Below, in pieces: positions 9,390 through 17,893 of a stretch of DNA of 64,000 nt. Position 1 is the stretch's first letter, and the number at the start of each line of letters is the position of its first letter. Made by a program: the position numbers and the translations under genes. Under the pieces are notes generated by a model. It did no database searches, was not told where the DNA came from, and worked only from the letters and a program-made list of their open reading frames with translations. This DNA comes from Hellea balneolensis DSM 19091 (GTDB lineage: Bacteria; Pseudomonadota; Alphaproteobacteria; Caulobacterales; Maricaulaceae), in contig NZ_AUAC01000002.1 in the NCBI RefSeq assembly GCF_000428525.1, positions 558,001-622,000 on the forward strand. Direction: 5' to 3'.

Positions 9390-9822
9390 GAATAACGGTG
9401 AACCAATTGTAAAATAACCCGTATCGTAAAATTTCTGTCCGCCGCGTTACGCGAACGTCAAACACAGACCGTTTTTGAGACTTTACAATTGGGTAAAAAT
9501 GCTTCCCTGATTGTAATTCCAGTTGGCTTTTCTCGCCATTTACGAGAACGTCCATTATACCATTGCCTGAATCTTCTATAGAAATTCCCGCGAACTTACC
9601 TTCAAATCGAAAAGCTACACCGCTTCCTGGCCAACCCATTTTGTGACCCGTTGTCAGTGTGACATCAGAGTTCTCAGTAACGGCCATCTTTTTTGTAACG
9701 GCCTCATACCGACCTAAAAGGTGAGATGACTTTGCTTCGTTATCGCTCGCCTGCGAGCAGCCCAAAAAAAAGACCGCAGCGACACACGCTGCGATCCAGA
9801 ATTTTAAAACTCTCATTGGCAT
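9382..9822 (-). CDS. CE2 esterase N-terminal part: lipoprotein signal plus beta-sandwich domain (frameshifted gene)
   Basis: Encodes a lipoprotein signal (lipobox FLGC) and a jelly-roll domain like the CE2 N-terminal domain (WPGSGVAFRFEG, then DVRVTRRTE). In intact CE2 enzymes this domain runs straight into the SGNH domain. Here the frame leaves homology after RRTE and stops at 9382, while the SGNH part continues in another frame. Removing one T from the TTTT run (plus-strand AAAA at 9428-9431) fuses the two parts. The ATG at 9822 follows the stop of the transporter gene directly, so the genes are co-transcribed. It is either a true recent frameshift or a base-call error. Confidence 0.75.
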   Translation of the reverse strand: MPMRVLKFWIAACVAAVFFLGCSQASDNEAKSSHLLGRYEAVTKKMAVTENSDVTLTTGHKMGWPGSGVAFRFEGKFAGISIEDSGNGIMDVLVNGEKSQLELQSGKHFYPIVKSQKRSVFDVRVTRRTEILRYGLFYNWFTVILV

Positions 9823-11229
9823 TTAACCGACCATATCCTCGAGCTCCATACCTTTGGTTTCTTTCACGGCCATCTTCACGAAAAAGATCGAAATGAAGGC
9901 AAATGCAGCGTAAATGAAGAAGGAAGCCGACAAACCGATATTTGCGAGCATTAGCGGGAATGTCAGCGTTACGACGAAGTTCGCAATCCACTGCGCAAAT
10001 CCGGCCACCGCAAGAGCAGACCCGCGAATTTGGTTCGGGAACATCTCGCCGAGCAAGACCCACATCACAGGGCCCCATGTCATGTTAAAGAAGAACACAT
10101 AAGCCATCGCAGCATAAAGAGATGTTTTCCCCATAGCAGGATCCAATACGAGGTTACCGTCAACAAGGTTACCCGTCCCAAAGGCCCACGCCACCACGGC
10201 TAGCATAATCGCCATTCCGACAGAGCCGATCAAAAGAAAGGGCTTACGGCCAAATTTGTCGATAAGAAAAACCGTGAGCAATGTCGCAAAAATAGACATT
10301 AGTCCCATAAAGACATTCTGCTTAAGCGCGTCAGCTTCGGTAAAGCCAGCGGCTTCCCACATCACCGCGCCATAATAGAATATGACATTAATACCTACAA
10401 GCTGCTGGAATACCGCCAGGCCAATACCGACCCATACAATAGGCCGAAGTTTTCCGCCCAAGAATATATCTGACAAACGAGGTTTATGATCACTTGCCAA
10501 AGACGCTTTAATTTCATTAACTTTACGCTCGGCCACAATGCCCCCGAAGAGTTTTGTCAATGTCTTACGTGCTCCCGCCTCATCATCTTGGACCATAGAA
10601 AAGCGAGGGCTTTTCGGAATAAAAAACAAAAGAACAAAGAATAAAGCGGCCGGGGCAATTTCCACCCAGAACATCCAACGCCATGTTTCAGTTCCTCGAA
10701 ACTCTGCCGTGGCGCCGCCTGAAACATTGGCGAGATAATAATTCGAAAAGAAGGCCACCGTTAAGCCGACAACAATTGCAATTTGTTGGAGCGAGGCCAA
10801 GCCACCTCTTAATCGCGCTGGCGCAATCTCTGAAATATAAGCCGGGGCCATCACAGACGCCGCACCCACAGCGAGGCCGCCAAGGATCCGGAAGAAAATG
10901 AAACTTCCTGAGCTATCGGCAATCCCTGACCCCCAAGCTGAGATCAGAAAAAAGACAGCCGCGAGCATCATCATATTGCGGCGTCCGAACATATCGGACA
11001 AGCGCCCCGCAAAGAAAGCCCCCGCCGCGCAACCCAAGAGCATCGAGGCGACGTTTAGACCGCTTGCGAAATTTGTTGCGCCGAAGGCGGCGTCCAATCC
11101 TTTAACGGTGCCGTTAATCACGCCGCTATCAAAACCGAAAAGAAATCCGCCCAATGTTGCGACCAGGCAAATCAGGACGATAAAACCCATACTCCCCTTC
11201 TCTTCTGTGGCTACTGTATTATCTGACAT
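9823..11229 (-). CDS. Sugar porter (MFS) monosaccharide transporter
   Basis: Twelve-helix inner-membrane sugar:H+ symporter of the sugar porter family (XylE/GalP-like), 468 aa. Seen motifs: GGFLFGFDSGVINGT in helix 1, RLSDMFGRR between helices 2 and 3, PAYISEIAPARLRGG, PKSPRF, QQLVGINVIFYYG in helix 7, and GEMFPNQIRG. The start is taken at ATG 11227-11229 (MSDNTVATEEKG), preceded by AAGGGGA. A longer TTG start at 11283 would place the coding region against the operator and has no such site. An operator lies at 11294-11307. It probably imports glucose or xylose made by the GH3 enzymes. Confidence 0.92.
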   Translation of the reverse strand: MSDNTVATEEKGSMGFIVLICLVATLGGFLFGFDSGVINGTVKGLDAAFGATNFASGLNVASMLLGCAAGAFFAGRLSDMFGRRNMMMLAAVFFLISAWGSGIADSSGSFIFFRILGGLAVGAASVMAPAYISEIAPARLRGGLASLQQIAIVVGLTVAFFSNYYLANVSGGATAEFRGTETWRWMFWVEIAPAALFFVLLFFIPKSPRFSMVQDDEAGARKTLTKLFGGIVAERKVNEIKASLASDHKPRLSDIFLGGKLRPIVWVGIGLAVFQQLVGINVIFYYGAVMWEAAGFTEADALKQNVFMGLMSIFATLLTVFLIDKFGRKPFLLIGSVGMAIMLAVVAWAFGTGNLVDGNLVLDPAMGKTSLYAAMAYVFFFNMTWGPVMWVLLGEMFPNQIRGSALAVAGFAQWIANFVVTLTFPLMLANIGLSASFFIYAAFAFISIFFVKMAVKETKGMELEDMVG

Positions 11230-11293
11230 AAACTGTCCCCTTAAATCACGCGGATTTATATCCGCTTTTATTATCGCTACCAATCTCGCATCC

Positions 11294-11307
11294 TGACAGC
11301 GCTGTCA
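11294..11307. promoter_or_regulatory. LacI-type operator, copy 3 (upstream of transporter)
   Basis: TGACAGCGCTGTCA in the short gap between the second LacI gene and the transporter, both on the minus strand. Read on the minus strand it forms TTGACA, so the transporter-esterase pair probably has its own regulated promoter here. Confidence 0.78.
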
Positions 11308-11315
11308 ACAATTAC

Positions 11316-12305
11316 CTAATCCGACTTTGTGGATGGCGGAGCGGATGATTCTCTTTCTAGGATTTTGTGTGGCAACACAACCTGCGTCAATGGCGCCTCT
11401 TTTTGGGAAATCCTGTCGGCGAGGATGCGCACGGCCTCCCCGACCATATCTTGCGTGGATTGCTGCACGGTGGTGAGCCTTGGATAGATGGCACGAGACA
11501 CGGGCGCATCGTCAAAACCTACAACGGAGAGCGCATCGGGCACGCGAATATTAAGCTTATAAGCCGTTGCCAAAGCCGCGGATGCCATTTCATCATTGCT
11601 GGCAAAGATCGCTGTCGGGCGGTCAGCAAGGCTCAGTAGTTGCTCAGCCCCGCGCAATCCTGATTCGTAGGAGAAATCGCCCGTCACACAATAGGCCTCA
11701 TCTACGATAAGATCCGTTTCTTTCATAGCGTCCAGACACCCTTCAAAGCGGCGGCGCGAAACATCATAATCGGGATCACCTTTAATGAAGCCGATTTTAC
11801 GGTGGCCTAGGCCAAGCAAATATTCGGTCATCTCCTTGGCCGCGGCGCGGTCGTCAATTCCAATTCTATCCCCGGCCTCACTCGTCTTTTCAGCCCCAAT
11901 GCGGACGAAAGGAACTTCACGGCGCTCTAAATCTTGGATAACAGCTATGTTATTAGAAATAGGTGGCGATAAAACCACGCCGACCAAATCTTCAAAACTC
12001 TCTATCTCAGCCAAGCTTTTGCCAATGAAGAGCTGAAATCCCATAGATTGAACAGAGAGCATTGCCCCTATTTGCGTCGCCTCTTCGTAACTACCCGAGG
12101 GATTATCAATCAAGAGCGCCAACCGTTTCGCTGTTTTAGAACGCAATGTCCGCGCCGCAGGATTGACGCGGTAATCTAGCGCTTTGGCCGCAGTCAGCAC
12201 CTTCTGCTTTGTCGCGGCCCGCACATTGGCTTCGCCGTTTAGCACGCGAGCCACGGTCTTAAACGACACGCCAGCCTCGCGCGCAACATCAATAATGGTC
12301 GGCAT
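11316..12305 (-). CDS. LacI-family transcriptional regulator
   Basis: Full-length 329-aa regulator. The HTH is at residues 3-22 (TIIDVAREAGVSFKTVARVL), followed by the hinge helix region (NPAARTLRSKTAKR) and the sugar-binding sensor domain (GHRKIGFIKGDPDYDVS, TAIFASNDEMASAAL). It is divergent from the GH3-xylBA operon with an operator-promoter between, and lies just upstream of the transporter. It is the most central candidate to bind the four palindromes. The effector (a glucose- or xylose-containing sugar) is inferred from neighbours only. Confidence 0.92.
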   Translation of the reverse strand: MPTIIDVAREAGVSFKTVARVLNGEANVRAATKQKVLTAAKALDYRVNPAARTLRSKTAKRLALLIDNPSGSYEEATQIGAMLSVQSMGFQLFIGKSLAEIESFEDLVGVVLSPPISNNIAVIQDLERREVPFVRIGAEKTSEAGDRIGIDDRAAAKEMTEYLLGLGHRKIGFIKGDPDYDVSRRRFEGCLDAMKETDLIVDEAYCVTGDFSYESGLRGAEQLLSLADRPTAIFASNDEMASAALATAYKLNIRVPDALSVVGFDDAPVSRAIYPRLTTVQQSTQDMVGEAVRILADRISQKEAPLTQVVLPHKILERESSAPPSTKSD

Positions 12306-12347
12306 AAGCCTTCTCCTTGCCGCGTGATTAGCATATTAGATTTTATT

Positions 12348-12367
12348 TGACAACGTTGTCATATAAT
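12348..12367 (+). promoter_or_regulatory. LacI-type operator variant (copy 4) abutting a -10 box
   Basis: Palindrome TGACAACGTTGTCA at 12348-12361 differs from the other three by a symmetric change at two positions. The hexamer TATAAT (12362-12367) begins on the next base, so the operator fills the spacer of the GH3-xylBA promoter. It may also repress the divergent LacI gene. Confidence 0.75.
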
Positions 12368-12433
12368 CCTACCCAAATACTAAATCACCCGCGCCGCAGA
12401 GCGCCAGGTTCGTTTCTTTTATCAGAGGTCACA

Positions 12434-14833
12434 ATGTCCATTCGCCATCTTTTCACAACTGTTGCAGCTCTTTCGCTCCTTGCAGGCTGCGGCAGCGCTA
12501 CTCAATCTACACCTGAACCCACAATGGGTAGTAAGGCTGGCATGTTCCAAGCCTCCTCCAACCCTAAAGTCGAAGCTATTTTGGCCGATATGACTCTGGA
12601 TGAGAAACTTGCTCAAATCAGCTGTATTTGGTTCGACAAAGCCAAAGTGCTTGAGAAAGATGGATCGTTTAATCCCGAAAAGATGAAAGAGAACTTCCCC
12701 CATGGCGTGGGCTGTTGGGCGCGTCCGCAAGACACGTTCGGAATGGAAGATCAGGGCGAAGACAGAGATGCCAATGATGCCTCGGTCACGCGCCGCATGT
12801 CTGCACGAACACCCTCTCAAACTGTTAAGCTAAACAACGCCGTACAAAAATGGCATATTGAAGAAACCCGGCTCGGCATTCCAACCATGTTCCACGAAGA
12901 AGGTCTGCACGGTTTCCAAGGCCGCTATGCCACCGCCTTCCCGCAATCTATCGCTCTCGCCGCGACCTTTGATACGGATCTGGTCGAAGACGTCTATTCC
13001 GTCACAGCCCGCGAAATTCGCGTGCGCGGCGCCCATCACGTTCTCTCCCCCGTTGTCGATATTGCCGTTGACCCGCGCTGGGGCCGGATTGAAGAAACTT
13101 ATGGCGAAGACCCCTATCTCGTCTCGCGCATGGGAGTTGCAGCGATTAAAGGCTTCCAAGGGGATGACTTTCCCATCGCTGATGACAAAGTCCTCACAAC
13201 GCTAAAACATATGACAGGACATGGTCAGCCCGAAGGCGGCATGAATGTCGGGCCAAGCCAAGTCTCGGAACGCGTCTTGCGCGAGAAATTCTTCCCGCCT
13301 TTTGAAGCGGCGATCAAAGAAGCGGGCGCGGCCTCTGTGATGGCGTCTTATAACGAAATTGACGGCATCCCGTCACACGCCAATCCGTGGCTGCTCAATG
13401 ATGTTCTGCGCGGTGAATGGGGTTTTGACGGCGTCGTTGTCGCCGACTATTTCGCGATTAACGAACTCAATGGTCGTCATAAGATTGTGAATGATATTGG
13501 CGAAGCGGGTGCGCTGTCGCTGAAATCTGGCGTGGATATGGAACTGCCTGATGGCATTGCCTTTTACGCGCTAAAAGAAAAAATCGAAGCGGGCGAATAT
13601 GATATTAAATATGTCAACCAAGCTGTCCGCCGCGTTTTAGAAATGAAACTGCGCGGGAATATTTTTGAAACGCCTTATTCAGATGCACAGGAAGCTGACG
13701 CGCTGACTGGTAATCAAGAAGCGCGTGATTTGGCGCTTGTAGCGGCAAAGAAAGCGGCTGTGCTATTGAAGAATAAAAACGATATTCTTCCGCTAGACGC
13801 TTCGAAGTATAATAAAATCGCCGTCATCGGACCTAACGCAGCCATCACGGTTTTGGGCGGATATTCCGATGAACCCCGGCAAACCATCTCAATTCTTGAC
13901 GGCCTCAAAACAAAACTTGGCGAAGATAAAGTTGTCCATGCCCAAGGCGTGACACTCACAGATAACCGCTCGTGGTGGGATGATGAGGTAAACCTGATCG
14001 ACCGTGATCAAAATCTATCAGATATTTACAAAGCTGTATCGGCCGCGAAAGACGCGGATTTAATTATCCTTGCCATTGGCGGAGACGAGTCCACATCCCG
14101 TGAAGCCTGGTCCGAAACGCATCCGGGTGACCGCGATGACATCACTCTTATTGGTGAGCAGAAAGAGCTCATCGACGCATTAGCAGAAACAGGTAAGCCT
14201 ATGGTTTCAGTGGTTATTTCTGGACGCCCTCTGGCGCTTACTAATGTCGAAGACAAGTTAGACGCCATTCTTTATGGTTGGATTTTGGGCCAAGAAACAG
14301 GTACAGCTGTCGCTGACCTGCTCTTTGGTGATGCGAACCCGTCAGGTAAAATGCCGGTCTCTATTCCGCGTACCGTCGGGCAAATTCCGGCCTTTTACAA
14401 TCACAAACCGACGGCGCGCCGCGGCTATGCTTTTGTTGACCAAACCCCGCTTTACGTCTTTGGCGAAGGTATGAGTTATACGACATTTGAAATATCAGAA
14501 CCGACCCTATCGGCTCCCGCAATTGGTATTGACGGAAGCTCTAATGTTTCTGTGACCATCACCAATACAGGCGATATGGCTGGTGATGAAGTCGTGCAAA
14601 TGTATCTGCGCGATAAGGTTAGCTCCGTGACCCGCCCAGTCAAAGAACTTAAAGGCTTTAAGCGTGTCAGCTTGGAACCCGGCGCATCGGAAACTGTCAC
14701 CCTACCGATCACGACAGAGGCGCTACAATTCTATGGCCTGGATATGAAACGCGTGGTCGAGCCGGGCGAATTTGATGTCATGGTTGGCAATAGCTCGGCC
14801 AATGTGAAGTCTGTTACGCTGACGGTGAAATAA
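12434..14833 (+). CDS. Glycoside hydrolase family 3 lipoprotein (beta-xylosidase/beta-glucosidase)
   Basis: Exo-acting hydrolase of 799 aa. It has a lipoprotein signal (lipobox LAGC), a GH3 N-domain with KHMTGHGQPEGG and nucleophile Asp in GFDGVVVADY, an alpha/beta C-domain, and a C-terminal fibronectin-III-like domain ending in VMVGNSS. The start is ATG 12434 with AGAGG five bases upstream. The longer TTG frame at 12347 would begin inside the operator and is rejected. The stop lies two bases before the 42-aa membrane protein gene, then xylB and xylA, so the enzyme probably releases xylose. A role on glucans cannot be excluded. Confidence 0.92.
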   Translation: MSIRHLFTTVAALSLLAGCGSATQSTPEPTMGSKAGMFQASSNPKVEAILADMTLDEKLAQISCIWFDKAKVLEKDGSFNPEKMKENFPHGVGCWARPQDTFGMEDQGEDRDANDASVTRRMSARTPSQTVKLNNAVQKWHIEETRLGIPTMFHEEGLHGFQGRYATAFPQSIALAATFDTDLVEDVYSVTAREIRVRGAHHVLSPVVDIAVDPRWGRIEETYGEDPYLVSRMGVAAIKGFQGDDFPIADDKVLTTLKHMTGHGQPEGGMNVGPSQVSERVLREKFFPPFEAAIKEAGAASVMASYNEIDGIPSHANPWLLNDVLRGEWGFDGVVVADYFAINELNGRHKIVNDIGEAGALSLKSGVDMELPDGIAFYALKEKIEAGEYDIKYVNQAVRRVLEMKLRGNIFETPYSDAQEADALTGNQEARDLALVAAKKAAVLLKNKNDILPLDASKYNKIAVIGPNAAITVLGGYSDEPRQTISILDGLKTKLGEDKVVHAQGVTLTDNRSWWDDEVNLIDRDQNLSDIYKAVSAAKDADLIILAIGGDESTSREAWSETHPGDRDDITLIGEQKELIDALAETGKPMVSVVISGRPLALTNVEDKLDAILYGWILGQETGTAVADLLFGDANPSGKMPVSIPRTVGQIPAFYNHKPTARRGYAFVDQTPLYVFGEGMSYTTFEISEPTLSAPAIGIDGSSNVSVTITNTGDMAGDEVVQMYLRDKVSSVTRPVKELKGFKRVSLEPGASETVTLPITTEALQFYGLDMKRVVEPGEFDVMVGNSSANVKSVTLTVK

Positions 14834-14835
14834 AC

Positions 14836-14964
14836 ATGAAGGGCAAATACTTAAATTGGGAAACTTGGCATGGCCGTGCCTTGACAATCATCGTGTTTAA
14901 TATTGGTTTGGTTACCTTTGCATTCGTTGGCTTTCTTCTTCTTGATGCATTGGGGCAATCGTAA
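14836..14964 (+). CDS. 42-aa single-span membrane protein in xylose operon
   Basis: Small frame starting two bases after the GH3 stop and ending with TAA that shares its last base with the xylB ATG (TAATG). The peptide has a charged/aromatic N-terminus (MKGKYLNWETWHGR) and one long hydrophobic helix (ALTIIVFNIGLVTFAFVGF) ending LLLDALGQS. GGTGA about nine bases upstream can serve as ribosome site. The tight spacing on both sides supports translation. The function is unknown; helping a transporter or anchoring a complex are guesses. Confidence 0.65.
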   Translation: MKGKYLNWETWHGRALTIIVFNIGLVTFAFVGFLLLDALGQS

Positions 14965-16412
14965 TGTATCTAGGTCTTGATATAGGCACCTCCGGCGTCA
15001 AAGCCGTTCTGGTCGATGAGTCGCAAAATATTGTCGATCAGGCCACTGCGCCCCTTACCGTAAATCGACCGCAAGCCTTGTGGTCAGAGCAAAACCCACA
15101 AGATTGGTGGGAGGCGACGACCGCCGCCGTCAAACAGCTCGATGAATTTAAACGCTCGGGCGTGAAAGCCATTGGCCTGTCAGGGCAAATGCACGGCGCG
15201 ACCTGCCTTGATAAGAACGACAGGGTTATCCGCCCCGCCGTCCTCTGGAATGACGGACGAAGCGGCGTGGAATGCCTCGGCATGATGGCCGAAATGCCGG
15301 AACTCACCCGCATTACGGGCAATCTCGCTATGCCGGGTTTCACCGCGCCAAAACTTGAATGGATGCGCACTTATGAAGCGGAGAACTTTGTAAAGACCGC
15401 CAAAGTGCTGTTGCCTAAGGATTATGTCCGCCTGCTCATGACTGGCGATTATGCCTCTGATATGTCCGATAGTGCGGGGACGCTCTGGATGGATGTCGCG
15501 AAACGCGATTGGTCCGATGAAGTTTTAGCCCTAACCGCCCTCACCCGTGAACATATGCCAAAACTCTTTGAAGGCTCAGAAGCGACTGGGATTTTGCGCA
15601 AAGATATCGCAATCAATTGGGGCGTGCCGCAAGTGCCTGTGGCCGCAGGTGGCGGGGATAACGCGGCGGGCGCAGTCGGCTCCGGCACGACATCGCCAGG
15701 CGACGGTTTTATCTCCCTCGGCACGTCGGGCGTGATTTTCCTCGCCGATGATAAATACCGCCCCAACCCCGAAGGCGCAGTCCATACATTCTGCCATGCC
15801 CTGCCCGGTCTCTGGCACCAAATGAGCGTGATGCTCTCAGCGGCAAGCGCTGTGGATTTTGTCGCGAAGATGACAAGTTTCGCGCAACCCGCCGACCTTT
15901 ACGCGGCCGCCGAAGACGCCAACCAACCCGGTAAAGGTGCTTTCTTTCTGCCTTACTTGTCAGGGGAACGCACGCCGCATAATAACCCCAATGCCAAAGG
16001 CGCGTTTTTCGGCCTCACTCATGAGGATAACCAAACCACTCTCGCCCAAGCGGCGCTTGAAGGCGTGGCTTTTGCGCTGGCTGACGGCATTGATGCCCTG
16101 CGTGATACGGGGGCTGAGCTTTCAGCGCTGTCCGTCATTGGCGGCGGGGCACGGTCGCATTATTGGGGCAAGATACTCTCAGCTGCCTTTGACCTACCGC
16201 TCCATTATCGCGGCGGCGCGGCGGTAGGCCCAGCCTTTGGCGCGGCACGGTTGGCGCGGCTTTCAGTAACAGGCGAAGCAATATCTGATGTCTGCCAGCC
16301 TCCTGCCATTGAACACACCATCACCCCCGATGCGGAGCTACATGACCACTATGCGGCGCGGCGTCAGACTTTCCAAAAATTATACGAAAACACCAAGGAG
16401 CTTACCTCATGA
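14964..16412 (+). CDS. xylB: Xylulokinase
   Basis: Cytoplasmic FGGY-family kinase that converts D-xylulose to xylulose-5-phosphate. It has MYLGLDIGTSGVKAVLVD at the N-terminus, SGQMHG, VLWNDGR, the ATP-site block SLGTSGVIFL and the C-terminal VIGGGARS; 482 aa is the usual length. It overlaps the preceding small gene by one base and xylA by four (ATGA). With xylA it forms the isomerase route of xylose use, feeding the pentose phosphate pathway, instead of the oxidative Weimberg route known from Caulobacter crescentus. Confidence 0.96.
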   Translation: MYLGLDIGTSGVKAVLVDESQNIVDQATAPLTVNRPQALWSEQNPQDWWEATTAAVKQLDEFKRSGVKAIGLSGQMHGATCLDKNDRVIRPAVLWNDGRSGVECLGMMAEMPELTRITGNLAMPGFTAPKLEWMRTYEAENFVKTAKVLLPKDYVRLLMTGDYASDMSDSAGTLWMDVAKRDWSDEVLALTALTREHMPKLFEGSEATGILRKDIAINWGVPQVPVAAGGGDNAAGAVGSGTTSPGDGFISLGTSGVIFLADDKYRPNPEGAVHTFCHALPGLWHQMSVMLSAASAVDFVAKMTSFAQPADLYAAAEDANQPGKGAFFLPYLSGERTPHNNPNAKGAFFGLTHEDNQTTLAQAALEGVAFALADGIDALRDTGAELSALSVIGGGARSHYWGKILSAAFDLPLHYRGGAAVGPAFGAARLARLSVTGEAISDVCQPPAIEHTITPDAELHDHYAARRQTFQKLYENTKELTS

Positions 16413-17725
16413 GCGGCTATTTCGACCATATTGATACGATCAAATTTGAGGGCGTCGACAGCGATAATCCCCTCGCCTTTAAATATTATGACGCCAAGAA
16501 AAAAGTGCTCGGCAAAACCATCGAAGAGCATCTACGCGTTGCTGTTTGTTACTGGCATAATTTCTGTTGGGATGGGCATGACATCTTTGGCGCAGGCACG
16601 TTTGAACGGCCTTGGCTCCAAGGCAATAATGACCAAGCGGCTGCCGAAGCTAAGTTAGATGCCGCCTTTAGTTTTTTCGAGAAGCTCGGACAGCCCTTCT
16701 TCTGCTTCCACGATGTGGACATAATGGCAGACGCGAGCACCCCGAAAGAGCATGTCGAAAACCTCGCGGCTATCGTTGACAAGATCGAAGCCAAGATGGA
16801 CGCTAGCACAACAAAGCTGCTTTGGGGCACGGCCAATATGTTCTCGCATCCGCGCTTTATGGCGGGCGCGTCCACGAACCCCAATCCTGACGTGGCAGCT
16901 TTCGCAGCCCTACAAGTTAAACACGCCATGGAAGCCACACACCGTCTCGGCGGCGCAGGCTATGTGTTTTGGGGCGGGCGCGAAGGTTATGACACTATCC
17001 TCAATACTAACGTCGGCCACGAGATGAACCAACTCGGGCGTTTCCTAAATATGGCGGTCGAGCATAAGCATAAAATTGGGTTTAAGGGTGACCTCTGGAT
17101 TGAGCCCAAGCCGCATGAACCGACTAAGCATCAATATGACCGTGATGTCGGCACGGTTTATGGCTTCCTTAAAGAACACGGCCTCGAAAACGAAATCGGC
17201 GTCAATATCGAACCAAACCACGCCACCCTCGCCGGCAATGCTTTTGAGCATGAAATCGAAATGGCTAATGCCTTTGGTATCTTTGGCTCTATCGACTTTA
17301 ACCGCGGCGACCCTCAAAATGGCTGGGACACAGACCAATTCCCCAATGATTTACGCGAAAATACAATGGCGCTCTATTACATCCTCAAAGGCGGTGGCTT
17401 TAAAAATGGCGGCGCAAATTTTGACGCCAAAGTCCGCCGTCAGTCCAGCGATGCCGAAGATCTGTTCCACGCCCATATTGGCGGCATGGACCTGCTCGCT
17501 CGCGCGCTCATGAACGCCGCCGAGATGATCGAAAATGATAAATTGCAAGCGTTTAAGGACGACCGATATGCCGAATGGCACAAAGGTATGGGCAAGCAAA
17601 TGATGGACGGAAATGCGACCTTAGACGACATGGCCAATTACTGCCTTGAAGAAAATACATCCCCGGCCCCGATTTCAGGACGACAGGAATATCTTGAAAA
17701 TATTGTGACCTATGTTGTGAAGTAA
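16409..17725 (+). CDS. xylA: Xylose isomerase
   Basis: Metal-dependent isomerase of D-xylose to D-xylulose. Signature blocks are VFWGGREGYDTILNTN and WIEPKPHEPTKHQYD, with metal ligands in the Glu/Asp/His set of these loops, plus FCFHDVDI. At 438 aa it is a class II enzyme. It is last in the GH3-small protein-xylB-xylA operon and followed by a hairpin terminator. Confidence 0.97.
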   Translation: MSGYFDHIDTIKFEGVDSDNPLAFKYYDAKKKVLGKTIEEHLRVAVCYWHNFCWDGHDIFGAGTFERPWLQGNNDQAAAEAKLDAAFSFFEKLGQPFFCFHDVDIMADASTPKEHVENLAAIVDKIEAKMDASTTKLLWGTANMFSHPRFMAGASTNPNPDVAAFAALQVKHAMEATHRLGGAGYVFWGGREGYDTILNTNVGHEMNQLGRFLNMAVEHKHKIGFKGDLWIEPKPHEPTKHQYDRDVGTVYGFLKEHGLENEIGVNIEPNHATLAGNAFEHEIEMANAFGIFGSIDFNRGDPQNGWDTDQFPNDLRENTMALYYILKGGGFKNGGANFDAKVRRQSSDAEDLFHAHIGGMDLLARALMNAAEMIENDKLQAFKDDRYAEWHKGMGKQMMDGNATLDDMANYCLEENTSPAPISGRQEYLENIVTYVVK

Positions 17726-17780
17726 ATAAATTATTAAGAGCGTGACAGTGGTCACATACTTCCCCGTTATCACGGGTTTA

Positions 17781-17810
17781 GAGCGTCCTCATTGCAGGGC
17801 GCTTTTTTTT
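17781..17810 (+). terminator. Rho-independent terminator after xylA
   Basis: Stem GCGTCC (17783-17788) / GGGCGC (17797-17802) followed by eight T. Two smaller hairpins (GTGAC/GTCAC near 17742 and CCCG/CGGG near 17762) precede it. Confidence 0.8.
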
Positions 17811-17893
17811 GTTGAAGACATAGCGCGTCCTGTTTGGAGAACGTCGATTGGGGGCAAGGGGCTGCCAGCGTTCTCTGTAAATCGGAGCGTCTT

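Noticed and set aside
11230-11283. Extended start of the sugar transporter at TTG 11283
   Set aside because: ATG 11229 follows AAGGGGA and fits the family's N-terminus; the extension has no such site.
12347-12433. Longer N-terminus of the second GH3 protein from TTG 12347
   Set aside because: It would start on the operator and before the -10 box; ATG 12434 has a ribosome site and begins a clean lipoprotein signal.
17834-17893. Upstream start of the first adhesin
   Set aside because: Adds residues before the signal peptide; ATG 17894 has GGAG at proper distance.
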